Shown in pieces: positions 33,646 to 43,787 of a stretch of 64,000 nt of DNA. The position numbers and the translations under genes are program-made. The notes beneath the pieces were generated by a model. It had not been told where the DNA came from, did not search any database, and saw only the letters and a program-made list of their open reading frames with translations. The first letter of the stretch is position 1. Every line of letters begins with the position of its first letter. Origin of the DNA: Clostridium sp. JN-9. Lineage in GTDB: Bacteria > Bacillota > Clostridia > Clostridiales > Clostridiaceae. The DNA lies in NCBI RefSeq assembly GCF_004103695.1, contig NZ_CP035280.1, positions 806,001 through 870,000 on the forward strand, written 5' to 3'.

Positions 33646-35430
33646 ATGATAAGTGGAAATACAAGTGGAATTAGAAATACCATTTTAGATAAACTGGAAG
33701 ATCTATATAATATACAAGTTCCAAAGGATACTATATGCTCTGAGGAAGTAATTAATATTATAAGCTTAATTAGCGGGGAACTTAATAAAGAAATAAGTGT
33801 AGCTATAGACAGGAGAGGCAACATTGTTTCAATATCCATAGGAGACAGCAGTACAGTTGAGGTCCCTGTAATCACAGCTAAAGAAAAGAAACTCTGCGGT
33901 ATAAGGATTGTCCACACACATCCAAATGGTAATCCCAGGCTTTCTGCAGTAGATTTATCTGCTCTTACAAAGCTGAAATTAGACTGCATGGCAGCAGTGG
34001 GTGTTAATGATAATAAGCCTGAGTCAATTGTTATGGGATTTTGTGATGTGGAAGAAAATATTCTATCCTATGAAACTACGGCTATATTAACCATAGAACA
34101 AGGAATAAATTATAATATTATTAGTAAGATTTCTGAAGTAGAAGATAAGTTTAAGGAATACAATTATATTGATGATGAAACTGAAAGAGCTGTTTTAGTT
34201 GGAATTGAAAATCAGGAAAGCATTGATGAACTTGCAGAGCTTGCCAAAACTTGTAATGTAAAGGTTGTAGGAAGCCTTTTGCAAAATAGAAGCAAGATTG
34301 ATAAAGCCTTTTATATAGGAAGTGGTAAAGTCGATGAGCTTGCATTAAATGCACAGATGTTAAATGCAAATCTGATAATTTTTGATGATGAGCTTACAGC
34401 TTCACAGGTTAGAAATCTGGAAGAAAATATAGGGTTAAAGGTTATAGACAGAACAACATTAATATTGGAGATCTTTGCAAGAAGAGCAAGGAGCAAAGAA
34501 GCAAAAATACAGGTTGAACTGGCTCAGCTAAAGTATAGACTGCCAAGGCTGTCGGGGCTTGGAACTGTATTGTCAAGAACAGGAGCAGGAATTGGAACAA
34601 GAGGCCCTGGAGAAAAGAAATTAGAAATAGATAAAAGGCATATAAGGGATAGAATATATGATTTAAACAGTGAGCTTGAAAAAGTAAAAAGGACAAGAGA
34701 AACTCAAAGGATAAGGAGAAATGAATTAACCAAGGTTTCCTTAGTAGGCTACACAAATGCAGGAAAATCCACCTTGAGAAATGCACTTTGTGAAACCTGC
34801 TTAAGCAGGGAAGCAGCAGCTAAAGAAAAGGTTTTTGAAGCAGACATGTTATTTGCCACATTAGATACCACCACCAGAGCTATAGTACTTCCAGATAATA
34901 GACCAATAACTGTTACTGATACAGTGGGCTTTATCAGAAAACTGCCTCATGATCTGGTTGAAGCATTTAAATCTACATTGGAAGAGGTTATCTATTCAGA
35001 TTTACTTCTGCATGTTGTGGATGTATCCTCAGAATATTGTATGGAGCAGATAGAGGCAGTGGATGATGTGCTAGATCAGCTGGGTGCTGTAAATAAACCT
35101 ATTATATTAGTATTAAATAAAATTGATAAAGCTGATGAACAAAATATAAAAATGATAAAAGAAAAATATCCTGAAATGACCATGGTTGAAATTTCTGCTA
35201 AGAAAAAAATAAATTTAGATGGACTTTTAAATGTTTTATGTAAGGTTATTCCTAATACTATTAGAAAAACAACATATCTCATACCATACTCCGACCAGTC
35301 AGCTGTAGCCTTTCTGCATAGAAATGCAAAGGTTGAAAGTGAGGAATATGCTGAGCAGGGGACCTTAATTACAGCTTTAGTGGACGAAGAGGTATATAAC
35401 AAATATTCAAAATGGATATTTGAGAAATAG
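33646..35430 (+). CDS. hflX: GTPase HflX with N-terminal JAMM/RadC-like domain
   Basis: 594 aa, about 170 longer than E. coli HflX. Residues ~180-360 are the HflX subdomain ([57 protein letters not shown]). The G domain follows: G1 [10 protein letters not shown]3 DTVGF, G4 NKID, G5 SAKK. HflX splits stalled or heat-damaged ribosomes. The N-terminal ~170 residues carry [14 protein letters not shown], which fits the JAMM pattern HxHx7SxxD exactly (His90, His92, Ser100, Asp103), with KEISVAID upstream offering a candidate Glu. It resembles RadC/JAB metal-site folds. Whether this part is a peptidase is unknown. Confidence 0.9.
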   Translation: MISGNTSGIRNTILDKLEDLYNIQVPKDTICSEEVINIISLISGELNKEISVAIDRRGNIVSISIGDSSTVEVPVITAKEKKLCGIRIVHTHPNGNPRLSAVDLSALTKLKLDCMAAVGVNDNKPESIVMGFCDVEENILSYETTAILTIEQGINYNIISKISEVEDKFKEYNYIDDETERAVLVGIENQESIDELAELAKTCNVKVVGSLLQNRSKIDKAFYIGSGKVDELALNAQMLNANLIIFDDELTASQVRNLEENIGLKVIDRTTLILEIFARRARSKEAKIQVELAQLKYRLPRLSGLGTVLSRTGAGIGTRGPGEKKLEIDKRHIRDRIYDLNSELEKVKRTRETQRIRRNELTKVSLVGYTNAGKSTLRNALCETCLSREAAAKEKVFEADMLFATLDTTTRAIVLPDNRPITVTDTVGFIRKLPHDLVEAFKSTLEEVIYSDLLLHVVDVSSEYCMEQIEAVDDVLDQLGAVNKPIILVLNKIDKADEQNIKMIKEKYPEMTMVEISAKKKINLDGLLNVLCKVIPNTIRKTTYLIPYSDQSAVAFLHRNAKVESEEYAEQGTLITALVDEEVYNKYSKWIFEK

Positions 35431-35441
35431 CGGGGGTAAGT

Positions 35442-36722
35442 ATGAAAATTCTAATTAAAAATGCAATGATATTAACTATGGATGAAAATGAAAATATAAT
35501 TAACAGAGGATATGTACTGATTAATGATAATGTAATAGAACAGGTTTCTTCAGGGGACTTCCAGGGTCAAACCAGTGATTTTACCATTATAGACGGAAAA
35601 GGTTATTGTGTAATGCCTGGGCTTATTAATTGCCATACTCATGCTGCAATGACTCTTTTAAGAGGATACGGGGAAGGGCTTCCTTTAATGAGATGGCTCA
35701 ATGAGAAAATATGGCCAATGGAAGCTAAATTTAAGGAAAAACATATTAAACTAGGCACTGAACTTGCTGTGATAGAAATGTTAAGAAGCGGAACAACTAC
35801 ATTTAATGATATGTATTTCTTGCAGAATATAGTTAAAGAGGCTGCCATTGAATCGGGAATGAGAGCTGTTTTAGGCATAGCGCTTATTGGTGACAAATGG
35901 GAAAGTCAGCTGAAAGATGCATGCAATCTGGCTGATACTGTGATTAATGAAAAAAACGATCTTGTTGATACAATGTTTTCACCTCATTCTCCATATACGT
36001 TAAATGAAGAAGCTTTAAAAGAAATTTCTTCTGAAGCTAAAAGATATAACAAGGGGATTCATATTCACATATCAGAAACGCAGGATGAAAACAATATTAT
36101 AAGCAATAAGTACAATATGACCCCATGTGAATTACTTGAAAAATGCGGTATTTTTCAAAACAAAACAGTTGCTGCTCATTGTGTTCATTTAAGCAAAAAT
36201 GACATGGATATTTTATCAAATTACAAAGTCAGCCCTGTATATAATCCGCAAAGTAATATGAAACTAGCAAGTGGTGTGGCAAAAGCAGGTGAGATGCTTG
36301 AAATGGGAATAAATTTATGCTTGGGCACAGATGGTACTTCAAGCAATAATAATTTAAATATGTTTGAAGAAATGGAAACAGGAGCTATGCTGCAGAAACT
36401 TTATTATAGAGATGCAACAAAATTCGGCGGAAAAACCATGCTTAAAGTTTCTACTGTTAATGGGGCTAAAGCACTTAATATTAAAAATTTAGGAAGTATA
36501 AAAAAAGGTTATAAGGCAGATATGATATTAATAAATTTAAACAAGCCCAATATGATACCACTATATGATATTTACTCAAATATTGTATTTTCTGCTAATG
36601 GCAGTGAGGTAGAATATGTTATTATTAATGGTAAAATTATAATGGAAAAAGGCAATTTTGTTAAAATCGATGAAGAAAAAATAAAATATGAATGTAATAA
36701 GCTGTGCAGTACAATTGTATAA
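35442..36722 (+). CDS. mtaD: 5'-methylthioadenosine/S-adenosylhomocysteine deaminase
   Basis: 426 aa amidohydrolase that deaminates MTA/SAH to the inosine forms, part of methyl-cycle salvage. All catalytic elements are present: INCHTHAAMTLLRG (HxH), HIHISETQDE (third His and catalytic Glu), AAHCVHLSKND (the His absent from the paralogue at 1-1056), and CLGTDGTSSNN (metal Asp). C-terminal LGSIKKGYKADMILI is typical. GGGGG precedes ATG 35442, 11 bases after hflX, so the two are likely co-transcribed. Confidence 0.93.
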   Translation: MKILIKNAMILTMDENENIINRGYVLINDNVIEQVSSGDFQGQTSDFTIIDGKGYCVMPGLINCHTHAAMTLLRGYGEGLPLMRWLNEKIWPMEAKFKEKHIKLGTELAVIEMLRSGTTTFNDMYFLQNIVKEAAIESGMRAVLGIALIGDKWESQLKDACNLADTVINEKNDLVDTMFSPHSPYTLNEEALKEISSEAKRYNKGIHIHISETQDENNIISNKYNMTPCELLEKCGIFQNKTVAAHCVHLSKNDMDILSNYKVSPVYNPQSNMKLASGVAKAGEMLEMGINLCLGTDGTSSNNNLNMFEEMETGAMLQKLYYRDATKFGGKTMLKVSTVNGAKALNIKNLGSIKKGYKADMILINLNKPNMIPLYDIYSNIVFSANGSEVEYVIINGKIIMEKGNFVKIDEEKIKYECNKLCSTIV

Positions 36723-36869
36723 TTGTAATATTTGAAAGGAAATATTCACAATTTTACATTAACTATTGTTTTTAAGTCAAATACTATATATAATAGTATA
36801 AAATATAGTAAATGATTTACTTTATTTATCCTTGAGTTTATCATTTCAAGTTTTGTGGGGGGTACTGAA

Positions 36870-37766
36870 ATGGAAAAAACTATTATGCAATATCAAAGGG
36901 CTTTTAACAGTATTATTGATAGAATGAAAAACAATGATTGTGTATTAGCAGCTATGGTATTTGGAAGTATGGTTACAGGAGATTTATGGGAAGAGTCTGA
37001 TATAGATTTATTTGTAGTAATTGATTGTAAACTTATTGAAATTAAGAATATTTATACAGAGGAAAAAAATATACCTGTTCATGTTAAATTAATGAGTAAA
37101 AACAGATTTCTTCAATTGTATGAAGAAGATTTAAGAGGAGGATTTATTCATAGGATTTTTGCAGCTTCAAGATTAGTTTTTTCAAAAGATATGGAAATTA
37201 CCATGAGATATGATAATGGCAGATATTATCCTGATATAGACAGAGAAAGATGGAACATAGTATATTTAGGAAACGTTTTAAAGCAGATTGGGGTGTGTAA
37301 AAAATATCTCAGTAATGATGGTGTTTATACTGCATATACTTCTGCTGTAAAATTCATTGAAGAGTTTTCAAAGCTATATGTTAATTCATCTGGATACATG
37401 ATAAGTAAAGATGCAATGACCATGGCAATGAATCTTAATGACAGCTTCAGAAAATGTGTTGATGAACTGTTCTTCAACAAAATTGATATCAGCAAAGCAA
37501 TATTAAGTACAATTGATTATATTCAGGAATTTATTGATGATAACATTAGAAACATAAGCAATCTGTTAATTAACTTTATGAGAGAAAAAGACTGTTTCTT
37601 AAGTGCAGAGGATGTTAATAATGATAAATTATTTAAAAGTTATGACATTGAAATGGAAGAAGTTTTAAATAGATTATGGGAAAGAAATATAATTAAAAAG
37701 GATACAAGAGATTACAAGACATCAGATGGAAAATCAATATTTAAAGAAAATGTATACTTTATTTAA
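36870..37766 (+). CDS. Nucleotidyltransferase-domain protein
   Basis: 298 aa. The N-terminal ~100 residues are a MNT/KNT-type polymerase-beta fold: AAMVFGSMVTGDLWEESDIDLFVVID gives GSx(n)SDxDL with the two metal-binding Asp, then a third acidic strand. The helical C-terminal ~190 residues resemble a substrate-binding or HEPN-like bundle but I do not recognise them. It could adenylylate a small molecule or protein; no toxin or antitoxin partner is visible. GGGGGG lies before ATG 36870; the GTG at 36855 overlaps it. It stands alone between mtaD and a MocR regulator. Confidence 0.75.
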   Translation: MEKTIMQYQRAFNSIIDRMKNNDCVLAAMVFGSMVTGDLWEESDIDLFVVIDCKLIEIKNIYTEEKNIPVHVKLMSKNRFLQLYEEDLRGGFIHRIFAASRLVFSKDMEITMRYDNGRYYPDIDRERWNIVYLGNVLKQIGVCKKYLSNDGVYTAYTSAVKFIEEFSKLYVNSSGYMISKDAMTMAMNLNDSFRKCVDELFFNKIDISKAILSTIDYIQEFIDDNIRNISNLLINFMREKDCFLSAEDVNNDKLFKSYDIEMEEVLNRLWERNIIKKDTRDYKTSDGKSIFKENVYFI

Positions 37767-37847
37767 ATAATGAATATCAACATGAATAATTATGAACTTA
37801 AATTCAATATTTAAGTTCTTTTATTTTTGATGATACCGGGGGGAAGC

Positions 37848-39263
37848 ATGGATAAGTATAGTTTTAGAATATATGATAGTGAAACTCCAAAATATATACA
37901 AATATACAAATATATAAAAAAGCAGATTGATTTAAATAACATTGAAGATGGAGAAAAGCTGCCATCTATAAGAGATTTATCTAAATTGCTGAAAGTAAAT
38001 AATGTTACCATAGTAAGCGCATATAAAAAGCTGCAAAGTGAAGGTTATGCTGCTCAGAAAATGGGAAGCGGAACTTTTGCAAAAAGGAAAGATAGTGCTA
38101 AAAGCTTTAAAAGGGAATACTCAGAAACATTTAAATCTATTAATGGAGACGAAATAAAAAAGTATATAGATTTTACAGGTGAAACAGCCTGTGGTGATTT
38201 TTTTCCCGTATCAACATTTAAAGAGGTTTTAAATAAAGTTTTAGACAGAGATGGAATAGATGCATTAAGCTATCAGGAAGCATTAGGATACAAAGGCCTT
38301 AGAAAAAATATAAATAAGTTTTTCTGGAATAATACTTTAAACATGGATAATATATTAATTGTATCAGGGGCTCAGCAGGGAATTGATATTGTATCAAAGG
38401 CATTATTAAATACAAATGATAATATAGTTGTTGAAAAACCCACTTACAGCGGAGCATTAAATGTATTTAAATGGAGAAGAGCTAATATTTTTGAAGTCAA
38501 TATGGAGAGCGACGGTATAGATGTGGATCAGCTTGAAAGAATTGCAATGAAAAATAATATTAAATGTTTTTATACAATGAGTTACTTCCAAAATCCAACA
38601 GGTATCAGCTGCAGCCTTGAGAAAAAAAAGAGAATTATAGAACTTTCAAATATATATGATTTTTATATAATTGAAGATGATTATCTATCAGAACTTATAT
38701 ATGACAAATTTTTAGAATACAGAAGCTTTAAAAGTCTGGATAAATACGATAGAGTAATATACATAAAAAGCTTTTCCAAGATATTTCTTCCAGGTATTAG
38801 GATAGGCTATTTAATTTCACCTTCAATATTTAATGAAAGCATTCAGAATTCTAAAATAAATACTGATATTTCCACTTCAAGTCTTATGCAGAGAGCACTG
38901 GATCTGTATATAGAAAAAGGATTCTGGAAGGAATATATCAGCAGATTAAATACATTCTATAAAAGTAAATATAACTATACTTATAATTGTCTTATAAATA
39001 TTTTAAAAGATAAAATCAGTTTCATACCGCCAAGAGGAGGATTGCATTTTTATATTAAAATTTCAGATGAAATCAATATGGATTCTATAGAATTATTTTA
39101 TAAATGCAGAGAAAATAAAGTATTAATTTCACCGGGAGTACTATTTTATAAAAACAGCAATGAAGGAAAAAAATATTATAGAATGGGATTTACTCAGACT
39201 GACAATGAAAAGATTAAAGAGGGCATTGAAATAATCAATAAAATATTACAAGATGTTAATTAA
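37848..39263 (+). CDS. MocR/PdxR-type GntR regulator with aminotransferase domain (second copy)
   Basis: 471 aa, same architecture as the protein at 2398: winged helix (TPKYIQIYKYIKKQI, EKLPSIRDLSKLLKVNNVTIVSAYKKLQSEGY, GSGTF) then aminotransferase fold (GAQQGIDIVSKAL, SYFQNPTGIS, EDDYLSEL, PLP lysine in YIKSFSKIFLPGIRIGYL). The GGGGGG site sets ATG 37848; the in-frame ATG at 37827 lacks one. Ligand and target unknown. It is followed after 13 bases by a HEAT-repeat gene. Confidence 0.88.
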   Translation: MDKYSFRIYDSETPKYIQIYKYIKKQIDLNNIEDGEKLPSIRDLSKLLKVNNVTIVSAYKKLQSEGYAAQKMGSGTFAKRKDSAKSFKREYSETFKSINGDEIKKYIDFTGETACGDFFPVSTFKEVLNKVLDRDGIDALSYQEALGYKGLRKNINKFFWNNTLNMDNILIVSGAQQGIDIVSKALLNTNDNIVVEKPTYSGALNVFKWRRANIFEVNMESDGIDVDQLERIAMKNNIKCFYTMSYFQNPTGISCSLEKKKRIIELSNIYDFYIIEDDYLSELIYDKFLEYRSFKSLDKYDRVIYIKSFSKIFLPGIRIGYLISPSIFNESIQNSKINTDISTSSLMQRALDLYIEKGFWKEYISRLNTFYKSKYNYTYNCLINILKDKISFIPPRGGLHFYIKISDEINMDSIELFYKCRENKVLISPGVLFYKNSNEGKKYYRMGFTQTDNEKIKEGIEIINKILQDVN

Positions 39264-39276
39264 GGAGTAAAGATTT

Positions 39277-39951
39277 ATGAACCTTTTTCACATACACTGG
39301 GATAAAATCAATGATATTACAGAAGAGGATATAACTTATTATTTATTTCTTGAAAATAAACCTATTGAGGCTATTTGTAAAATAAGAGGACTGGATATTG
39401 AAACTGTAAAATCACACATATTATATGGTAAGATCAAATACGGTACCATAGTTAAAAGTAAAAATGAAAAAGAATTAATTAAGAATATTTCTTTAAAAGC
39501 TAAGGAAGAAAAAAGGGAGATTCTGGACACACTCCAGCCAGATAATAAGTTAAAACTAATTGAATATATAAAAACAGGTTATGCAGATATGGGACCAAAG
39601 GAAAAAGAAGCTGCTGTGTGGATAATAGGAGAGTTAAAAGCTGATTCATGTTTAAGTATTTTAGATCGTGCCAGTGTACATAAGTTCGTAAACATTAGAA
39701 GAATGGCAGTTTCAGCTATGGGTAAAATAGGAGATATGCGGTCAGAGGCTGCATTAATAAGGGCACTTGATGATAGTAATCCCCAGGTAATCACTTATGC
39801 TATAAAGGCTCTTATAAATATAAAAAGTTATAATGCAAAGACAAAAATAGAAGAAATATTAAATTCTCCAGATTCAAAGGAATATGTTAAGGAAAAAGCT
39901 AAAAGATATATAGAAATCAGCAGTAGAAATTTTAATGCTGAGGACTTATGA
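39277..39951 (+). CDS. HEAT-repeat protein
   Basis: 224 aa. Residues ~95-210 form three HEAT/PBS-lyase-like repeats (EKEAAVWIIGELKADSCLSIL; VNIRRMAVSAMGKIGDMRSEAALIRAL; PQVITYAIKALINIKSYNAKTKIEEIL). The N-terminal ~60 residues (ITEEDITYYLFLENKPIEAICKIRGLDIETVKSHIL) look like a small helical DNA-binding-like domain. Proteins of this layout sit beside MocR or yigZ genes in clostridia; function unknown, probably a protein-interaction scaffold. AAGGAG precedes the ATG. yigZ starts 26 bases downstream. Confidence 0.75.
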   Translation: MNLFHIHWDKINDITEEDITYYLFLENKPIEAICKIRGLDIETVKSHILYGKIKYGTIVKSKNEKELIKNISLKAKEEKREILDTLQPDNKLKLIEYIKTGYADMGPKEKEAAVWIIGELKADSCLSILDRASVHKFVNIRRMAVSAMGKIGDMRSEAALIRALDDSNPQVITYAIKALINIKSYNAKTKIEEILNSPDSKEYVKEKAKRYIEISSRNFNAEDL

Positions 39952-39977
39952 ATTATTAAAGAAAGCAGTGAGACCAT

Positions 39978-40631
39978 TTGAGTTATTTTACTTTAAGAAA
40001 TCAATCAAGGGATGAATTTGAGGAAAAGAAATCAATATTTATTGGACAGGCAAAAAGAATTTACAGCGAAGATGAAGCCAGGGAATTTATTGATTCTGTA
40101 AGGCAGAGTGAAAAGGAAGCAAGACACAATGTATATGCTTACATAATAGGTGAAAACAAGGGTATTCAAAGATACAGTGATGATGGAGAGCCTCAGGGTA
40201 CCGGTGGAATTCCTGTGCTGGAAGTAATAAAGAAAAACAATATTACAGATACAGTAGTAGTTGTGACAAGATATTTTGGGGGTATTTTATTAGGTAAGGG
40301 CGGTTTGGTAAGAGCATATTCAAAAGCTGCAGCTATGGCAGTGAAAAAAGGTGAAATTGTTGAAAAAGTACTGGGGTGCAGCATAGAAATTACCATTGAT
40401 TATGATTTACTTGGCAAATTGCAGTATAGCTTTCAGCAAAAGCAGTGGTTCATTGAAAATATTGAATACACCGATAAAGTCATGTTAAACATATATTGTG
40501 AGGAAAACAATATTCCATCTGTAGAAAATGAGGTTTACAATATTACAAATGGAAGATGCAATATTGTAAAAAGCGAAAAAGAATACTATTTTAAATTAGG
40601 TAACAGATTATATAAAGAACAGCATATATAA
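39978..40631 (+). CDS. YigZ/IMPACT family protein
   Basis: 217 aa. The N-terminal IMPACT domain is FEEKKSIFIGQAKRI, ARHNVYAYIIG, RYSDDGEPQGTGGIPVLEVI and VVVTRYFGGILLGKGGLVRAYSKAA, all diagnostic for YigZ. A C-terminal ferredoxin-like domain (IEITIDYDLLGKLQYSFQQK) resembles EF-G domain IV/V folds. Relatives bind ribosomes or modulate translation; the bacterial role is unclear. Start is TTG 39978 with a weak ribosome site (GTGAG), so the start is less certain. An IS4-type element lies 20 bases past the stop. Confidence 0.92.
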   Translation: MSYFTLRNQSRDEFEEKKSIFIGQAKRIYSEDEAREFIDSVRQSEKEARHNVYAYIIGENKGIQRYSDDGEPQGTGGIPVLEVIKKNNITDTVVVVTRYFGGILLGKGGLVRAYSKAAAMAVKKGEIVEKVLGCSIEITIDYDLLGKLQYSFQQKQWFIENIEYTDKVMLNIYCEENNIPSVENEVYNITNGRCNIVKSEKEYYFKLGNRLYKEQHI

Positions 40632-40651
40632 ACATTTTTCCTATAGTATTG

Positions 40652-42143
40652 TTAGAGTTTCCCCTTTTTTTAAAAGACTATTTAAATAAAACCTGTGGAT
40701 AAGTAAATTTAAGATTTAAAACTATCCACAGATTTATAAAATTGCATAAAAAATGAATAAAACAGTCCATTGTTTTGATATAATGAATTTGCGACAAAAC
40801 AAAAATCAATAGCAGATGGAGATGTTTTATTCATGATTAATTATAGCAAATTATCGTACCAAATAAAAAGAAAATTATTAACTTTTTCAAAAAAAATCTC
40901 AATAAATTTATCAAGACCTAATTATAAATTTATTGCACAGATGATTTATGGAATTTCAGAAAGCCAGACTGTGCTTTTAAGTGGCATATCAAGAGCTCTT
41001 AAAGAGGATATCTCTTTAAAGAAAACCATTGAAAGACTTTCTAATAACCTTAGAACGTTTGATAAACAAAGTGTTGTAATAAACAACTACATTTCTGAAA
41101 TAAAACCATACATTAATGACAATACAGTATTTTGCGTTGATGGTTCTGAAATCACAAAACGTAATAGTAAAGTTTTAGAAGCTATGGGCAAGGTACGTGA
41201 TGGCAGCACAGGTGAAACCAATGTCAATGGATATAATTGTCTTGAAATTGCTGCACTTACAAGTAAGTATAGTATGCCTATATCTGTGTACTCAAAAATG
41301 TATTCAAACATTGAAAAAGGCTTTGTAAGTGAGAATGAAGAAACTTTTAAAGGATTAAATTTTATTAGACAAAGTTTTAATAATAAGGGCATTAAAGCTC
41401 TTGATAGGGGTTATGATAGCAGAAAGTTTTATGAATACTTTATAGATAATAAAGAAAACTTTGTTATTCGAGCAAAAGGCAATAGAAATGTTATTCATAA
41501 TGGTAAAGTTATGAATATACTTAAACTTGCAAACAAGTATAAAGGAAAGTTTTCGACTATAGTCACCAATAAAGCTGGTAGGGCTAAAAAATGCAAATTT
41601 AGCTTTATACAAATAACATTGCCAGATATACCTGATAAGCCTCTTACACTTGTAGTAATAAGAGGCTTTGGCAAAATACCTATGATGCTTATCAGCAATA
41701 TTAAGCCTAATGATAAGAAATTAACCTTAGCTATAATTAAGGTTTACATTAAACGTTGGAAGATAGAAGAATATTTCAGATTTAAAAAACAGCAGTTTGA
41801 TTTTGAAAATATAAGAGTAAGAAGTTTAAATTCAATAAGAACTATGAATTTATTTCTAACCTTAATTATAGGTTTTGCTGCAACACTTTCAGAAAAAAGA
41901 GGAGAAAGTGCATTAATCATATGCATTCAAAACATATCTAAGCGTATTTATGATATACCTGATTTTAATTATTATGCATTAGCTGATGGTATTTATGCAG
42001 TATTAAAGAAAACGCATACTGGTATTAAAAATTTTATTAAACCGGTTTCCAAAACCAAGACTACACAACAACTAATTATGGCTCAGGTACTAGAATTAGT
42101 AGGATAACCTTAATTCAAGATATTAATTTTGGGGAAACTCTAA
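40652..42143 (+). mobile_element. IS4-family insertion sequence, intact
   Basis: 1492 bp with 13-bp terminal inverted repeats TTAGAGTTTCCCC (40652-40664) and GGGGAAACTCTAA (42131-42143). An exact 9-bp target duplication ATAGTATTG flanks it at 40643-40651 and 42144-42152. One DDE transposase gene lies inside. Removing the element and one duplication restores a plain yigZ-yebC spacer. Confidence 0.93.
40833..42107 (+). CDS. IS4 family DDE transposase
   Basis: 424 aa. DDE residues are in FCVDGSEITKR (first Asp), KALDRGYDSRKFYEYF (second Asp) and the YREK signature of IS4 (Y-x2-R-x3-E-x6-K) in YIKRWKIEEYFRFKKQ. Full length, no internal stop, so likely active. The ATG at 40833 has GGAGATG upstream. 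Confidence 0.95.
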   Translation: MINYSKLSYQIKRKLLTFSKKISINLSRPNYKFIAQMIYGISESQTVLLSGISRALKEDISLKKTIERLSNNLRTFDKQSVVINNYISEIKPYINDNTVFCVDGSEITKRNSKVLEAMGKVRDGSTGETNVNGYNCLEIAALTSKYSMPISVYSKMYSNIEKGFVSENEETFKGLNFIRQSFNNKGIKALDRGYDSRKFYEYFIDNKENFVIRAKGNRNVIHNGKVMNILKLANKYKGKFSTIVTNKAGRAKKCKFSFIQITLPDIPDKPLTLVVIRGFGKIPMMLISNIKPNDKKLTLAIIKVYIKRWKIEEYFRFKKQQFDFENIRVRSLNSIRTMNLFLTLIIGFAATLSEKRGESALIICIQNISKRIYDIPDFNYYALADGIYAVLKKTHTGIKNFIKPVSKTKTTQQLIMAQVLELVG

Positions 42144-42155
42144 ATAGTATTGAGT

Positions 42156-42184
42156 TTGATACCATTTTACATGTGTGATATAAT
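42156..42184 (+). promoter_or_regulatory. Promoter of yebC
   Basis: TTGATA (42156-42161), 17-base spacer, TATAAT (42179-42184). The IS4 target duplication ends 3 bases upstream of the -35, so the element left the promoter core intact. Confidence 0.8.
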
Positions 42185-42219
42185 TATTTAGGTGTTTTTC
42201 AAAAAGGAGGAGATATATC

Positions 42220-42960
42220 ATGTCAGGTCATTCAAAATGGCATAATATTCAGGCAAAAAAAGGTAAGTTAGATGCAAAAAGAGGTAAGATTTTTACTAAA
42301 ATAGGTAAAGAATTAGCTATAGCTGCAAAAATGGGCGGCTCTAATGTAGATGGTAACAGTAAATTGAGAGATGTAATTGCTAAAGCCAAAGCTAGTAATA
42401 TGCCTCAGGATACTATTACAAGAGCAATTAAAAAAGGTGCCGGTGAAATGGAAGGAGTAAACTATGAAGAAATAGTTTATGAAGGCTATGGACCATGCAG
42501 CGTGGCTGTAGTAGTCAGCGTTTTAACTGATAATAAAAACAGATCAGCAGGAAATGTTAGGTCCTACTTCACAAGATGTGGTGGTAATCTTGGCGCCAAC
42601 GGATGTGTAGGATGGATGTTCCAGAAAAAGGGCCAGTTAATCATTGAAAGAAAAGACGGAATGGACGAGGATGAATTAATGATGGTGGCACTAGACGCTG
42701 GTGCTGATGACTTTGAAGCTTCTGATGAAGTATTCGAAATCTCTACTACTGTGGAGGATTTTGGTTCAGTAAGAGAAAAGCTTGAAAGTGAAGGATATGA
42801 GTTCTTATCTGCAGAAATTACAATGATTCCTGACACAACAGTATCACTTGACAATGAATCTGCTGAAAAGGTACAAAAGCTTATAGACAAACTAGAAGAC
42901 GACGATGACGTTCAGGATGTATACCATAATGGTGATTTCCCTGAGGATTGGGAAGGCTAA
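42220..42960 (+). CDS. yebC: YebC/PmpR family protein
   Basis: 246 aa, standard length. [32 protein letters not shown] is the invariant start; [29 protein letters not shown] and [16 protein letters not shown] follow, with an acidic C-terminus. The family is described both as a transcriptional regulator and as a factor that helps ribosomes through difficult nascent peptides. AAGGAGGAG precedes the ATG; a strong promoter and a terminator bracket the gene, so it is transcribed alone. Confidence 0.96.
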   Translation: MSGHSKWHNIQAKKGKLDAKRGKIFTKIGKELAIAAKMGGSNVDGNSKLRDVIAKAKASNMPQDTITRAIKKGAGEMEGVNYEEIVYEGYGPCSVAVVVSVLTDNKNRSAGNVRSYFTRCGGNLGANGCVGWMFQKKGQLIIERKDGMDEDELMMVALDAGADDFEASDEVFEISTTVEDFGSVREKLESEGYEFLSAEITMIPDTTVSLDNESAEKVQKLIDKLEDDDDVQDVYHNGDFPEDWEG

Positions 42961-43080
42961 GCAGTACCAAGACTTTAAAATGGCTGGATTTAATACTTAA
43001 TTTATTATAAATACATATAAATTATCAAATGGATTAATATAAATATAGAAAATTAGATCCTATGGATAATGATATATATA

Positions 43081-43136
43081 AAATCACTCTAAAAGTTGTG
43101 AGAAATCAGCTAAATGAGTGATTTTTTATTTTTTAT
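43081..43136 (+). terminator. Terminator after yebC
   Basis: AAATCACTC (43081-43089) pairs with GAGTGATTT (43116-43124), followed by TTTTATTTTTT. Confidence 0.85.
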
Positions 43137-43188
43137 TTATGTATAATTTTTTATGCTTTTGACCATAATATTCCACAGGAGGGATATT

Positions 43189-43767
43189 ATGAAATACAAA
43201 AAAATTATTATTATTGCAATTATAGTTTTATTGGCTGGTACTACATTTGGAATCAGCTATTACTGGAGTTTAAATAGATATAAAAATACAGACATTAACA
43301 ACAGACAGCAGGTAAATAATAAGAATAATGCTGTTTCAGTTCAGGGTAAAAAAGATGAAAAAATTAAGCCAAATTCCAGAATTGTTTTTTTAACCAAATA
43401 TTTAAACAGCGATTTGGTTAAAACAGACAAAGTTGATACAAGTAATATTTACAGCGGGAAAACCACTTCACAGCTGGAAAAAGTATTTGAAAAAGATGGA
43501 TATAAATTCAGCAGTATTTCTGGAGATGATGTTACATTTCTTCGTGAACTTGAGAAGTATAAGTATTCACCAAATAAATATGTACTAGGCGTAAAGGATA
43601 ATACAATTGTAATTTATAAAACTGATGAGGATTCAGTACTTCAGGTTGATGAGATTACAAATATAAAGATTGACAGCACAGACTCTAAAAGACTAGAAAT
43701 AGGAGGACCTGAATTCCAGTATGATACAAAAGAAAATGCTTTGGATGCCAGCTCGGAATACAGATAG
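43189..43767 (+). CDS. bofC: BofC-like sporulation regulatory protein
   Basis: 192 aa with one N-terminal membrane/signal helix (IIIIAIIVLLAGTTFGISYYW) and a basic, Asn-rich linker. The C-terminal ~120 residues match the BofC pattern: TTSQLEKVFEKDGYKFSSISGDDVTFLRELEKYKYSPNKYVLGVKDNTIVIYKTD ... VLQVDEITNI. In B. subtilis BofC is a forespore factor that restrains the SpoIVB signal for sigma-K activation, and bofC lies just upstream of ruvA, as here. The match is by eye, so the call is moderate. GGAGGG fixes ATG 43189. Confidence 0.65.
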   Translation: MKYKKIIIIAIIVLLAGTTFGISYYWSLNRYKNTDINNRQQVNNKNNAVSVQGKKDEKIKPNSRIVFLTKYLNSDLVKTDKVDTSNIYSGKTTSQLEKVFEKDGYKFSSISGDDVTFLRELEKYKYSPNKYVLGVKDNTIVIYKTDEDSVLQVDEITNIKIDSTDSKRLEIGGPEFQYDTKENALDASSEYR

Positions 43768-43787
43768 CTGGCAGGCAGCCATCTGTA

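Noticed and set aside
34151-34786. Long minus-strand ORFs opposite hflX
   Set aside because: They are low-complexity Phe/Leu/His shadows of the hflX reading frame without ribosome sites.
6835-42143. IS66 and IS4 elements forming a composite transposon
   Set aside because: They belong to different families with different ends, and each has its own target duplication.
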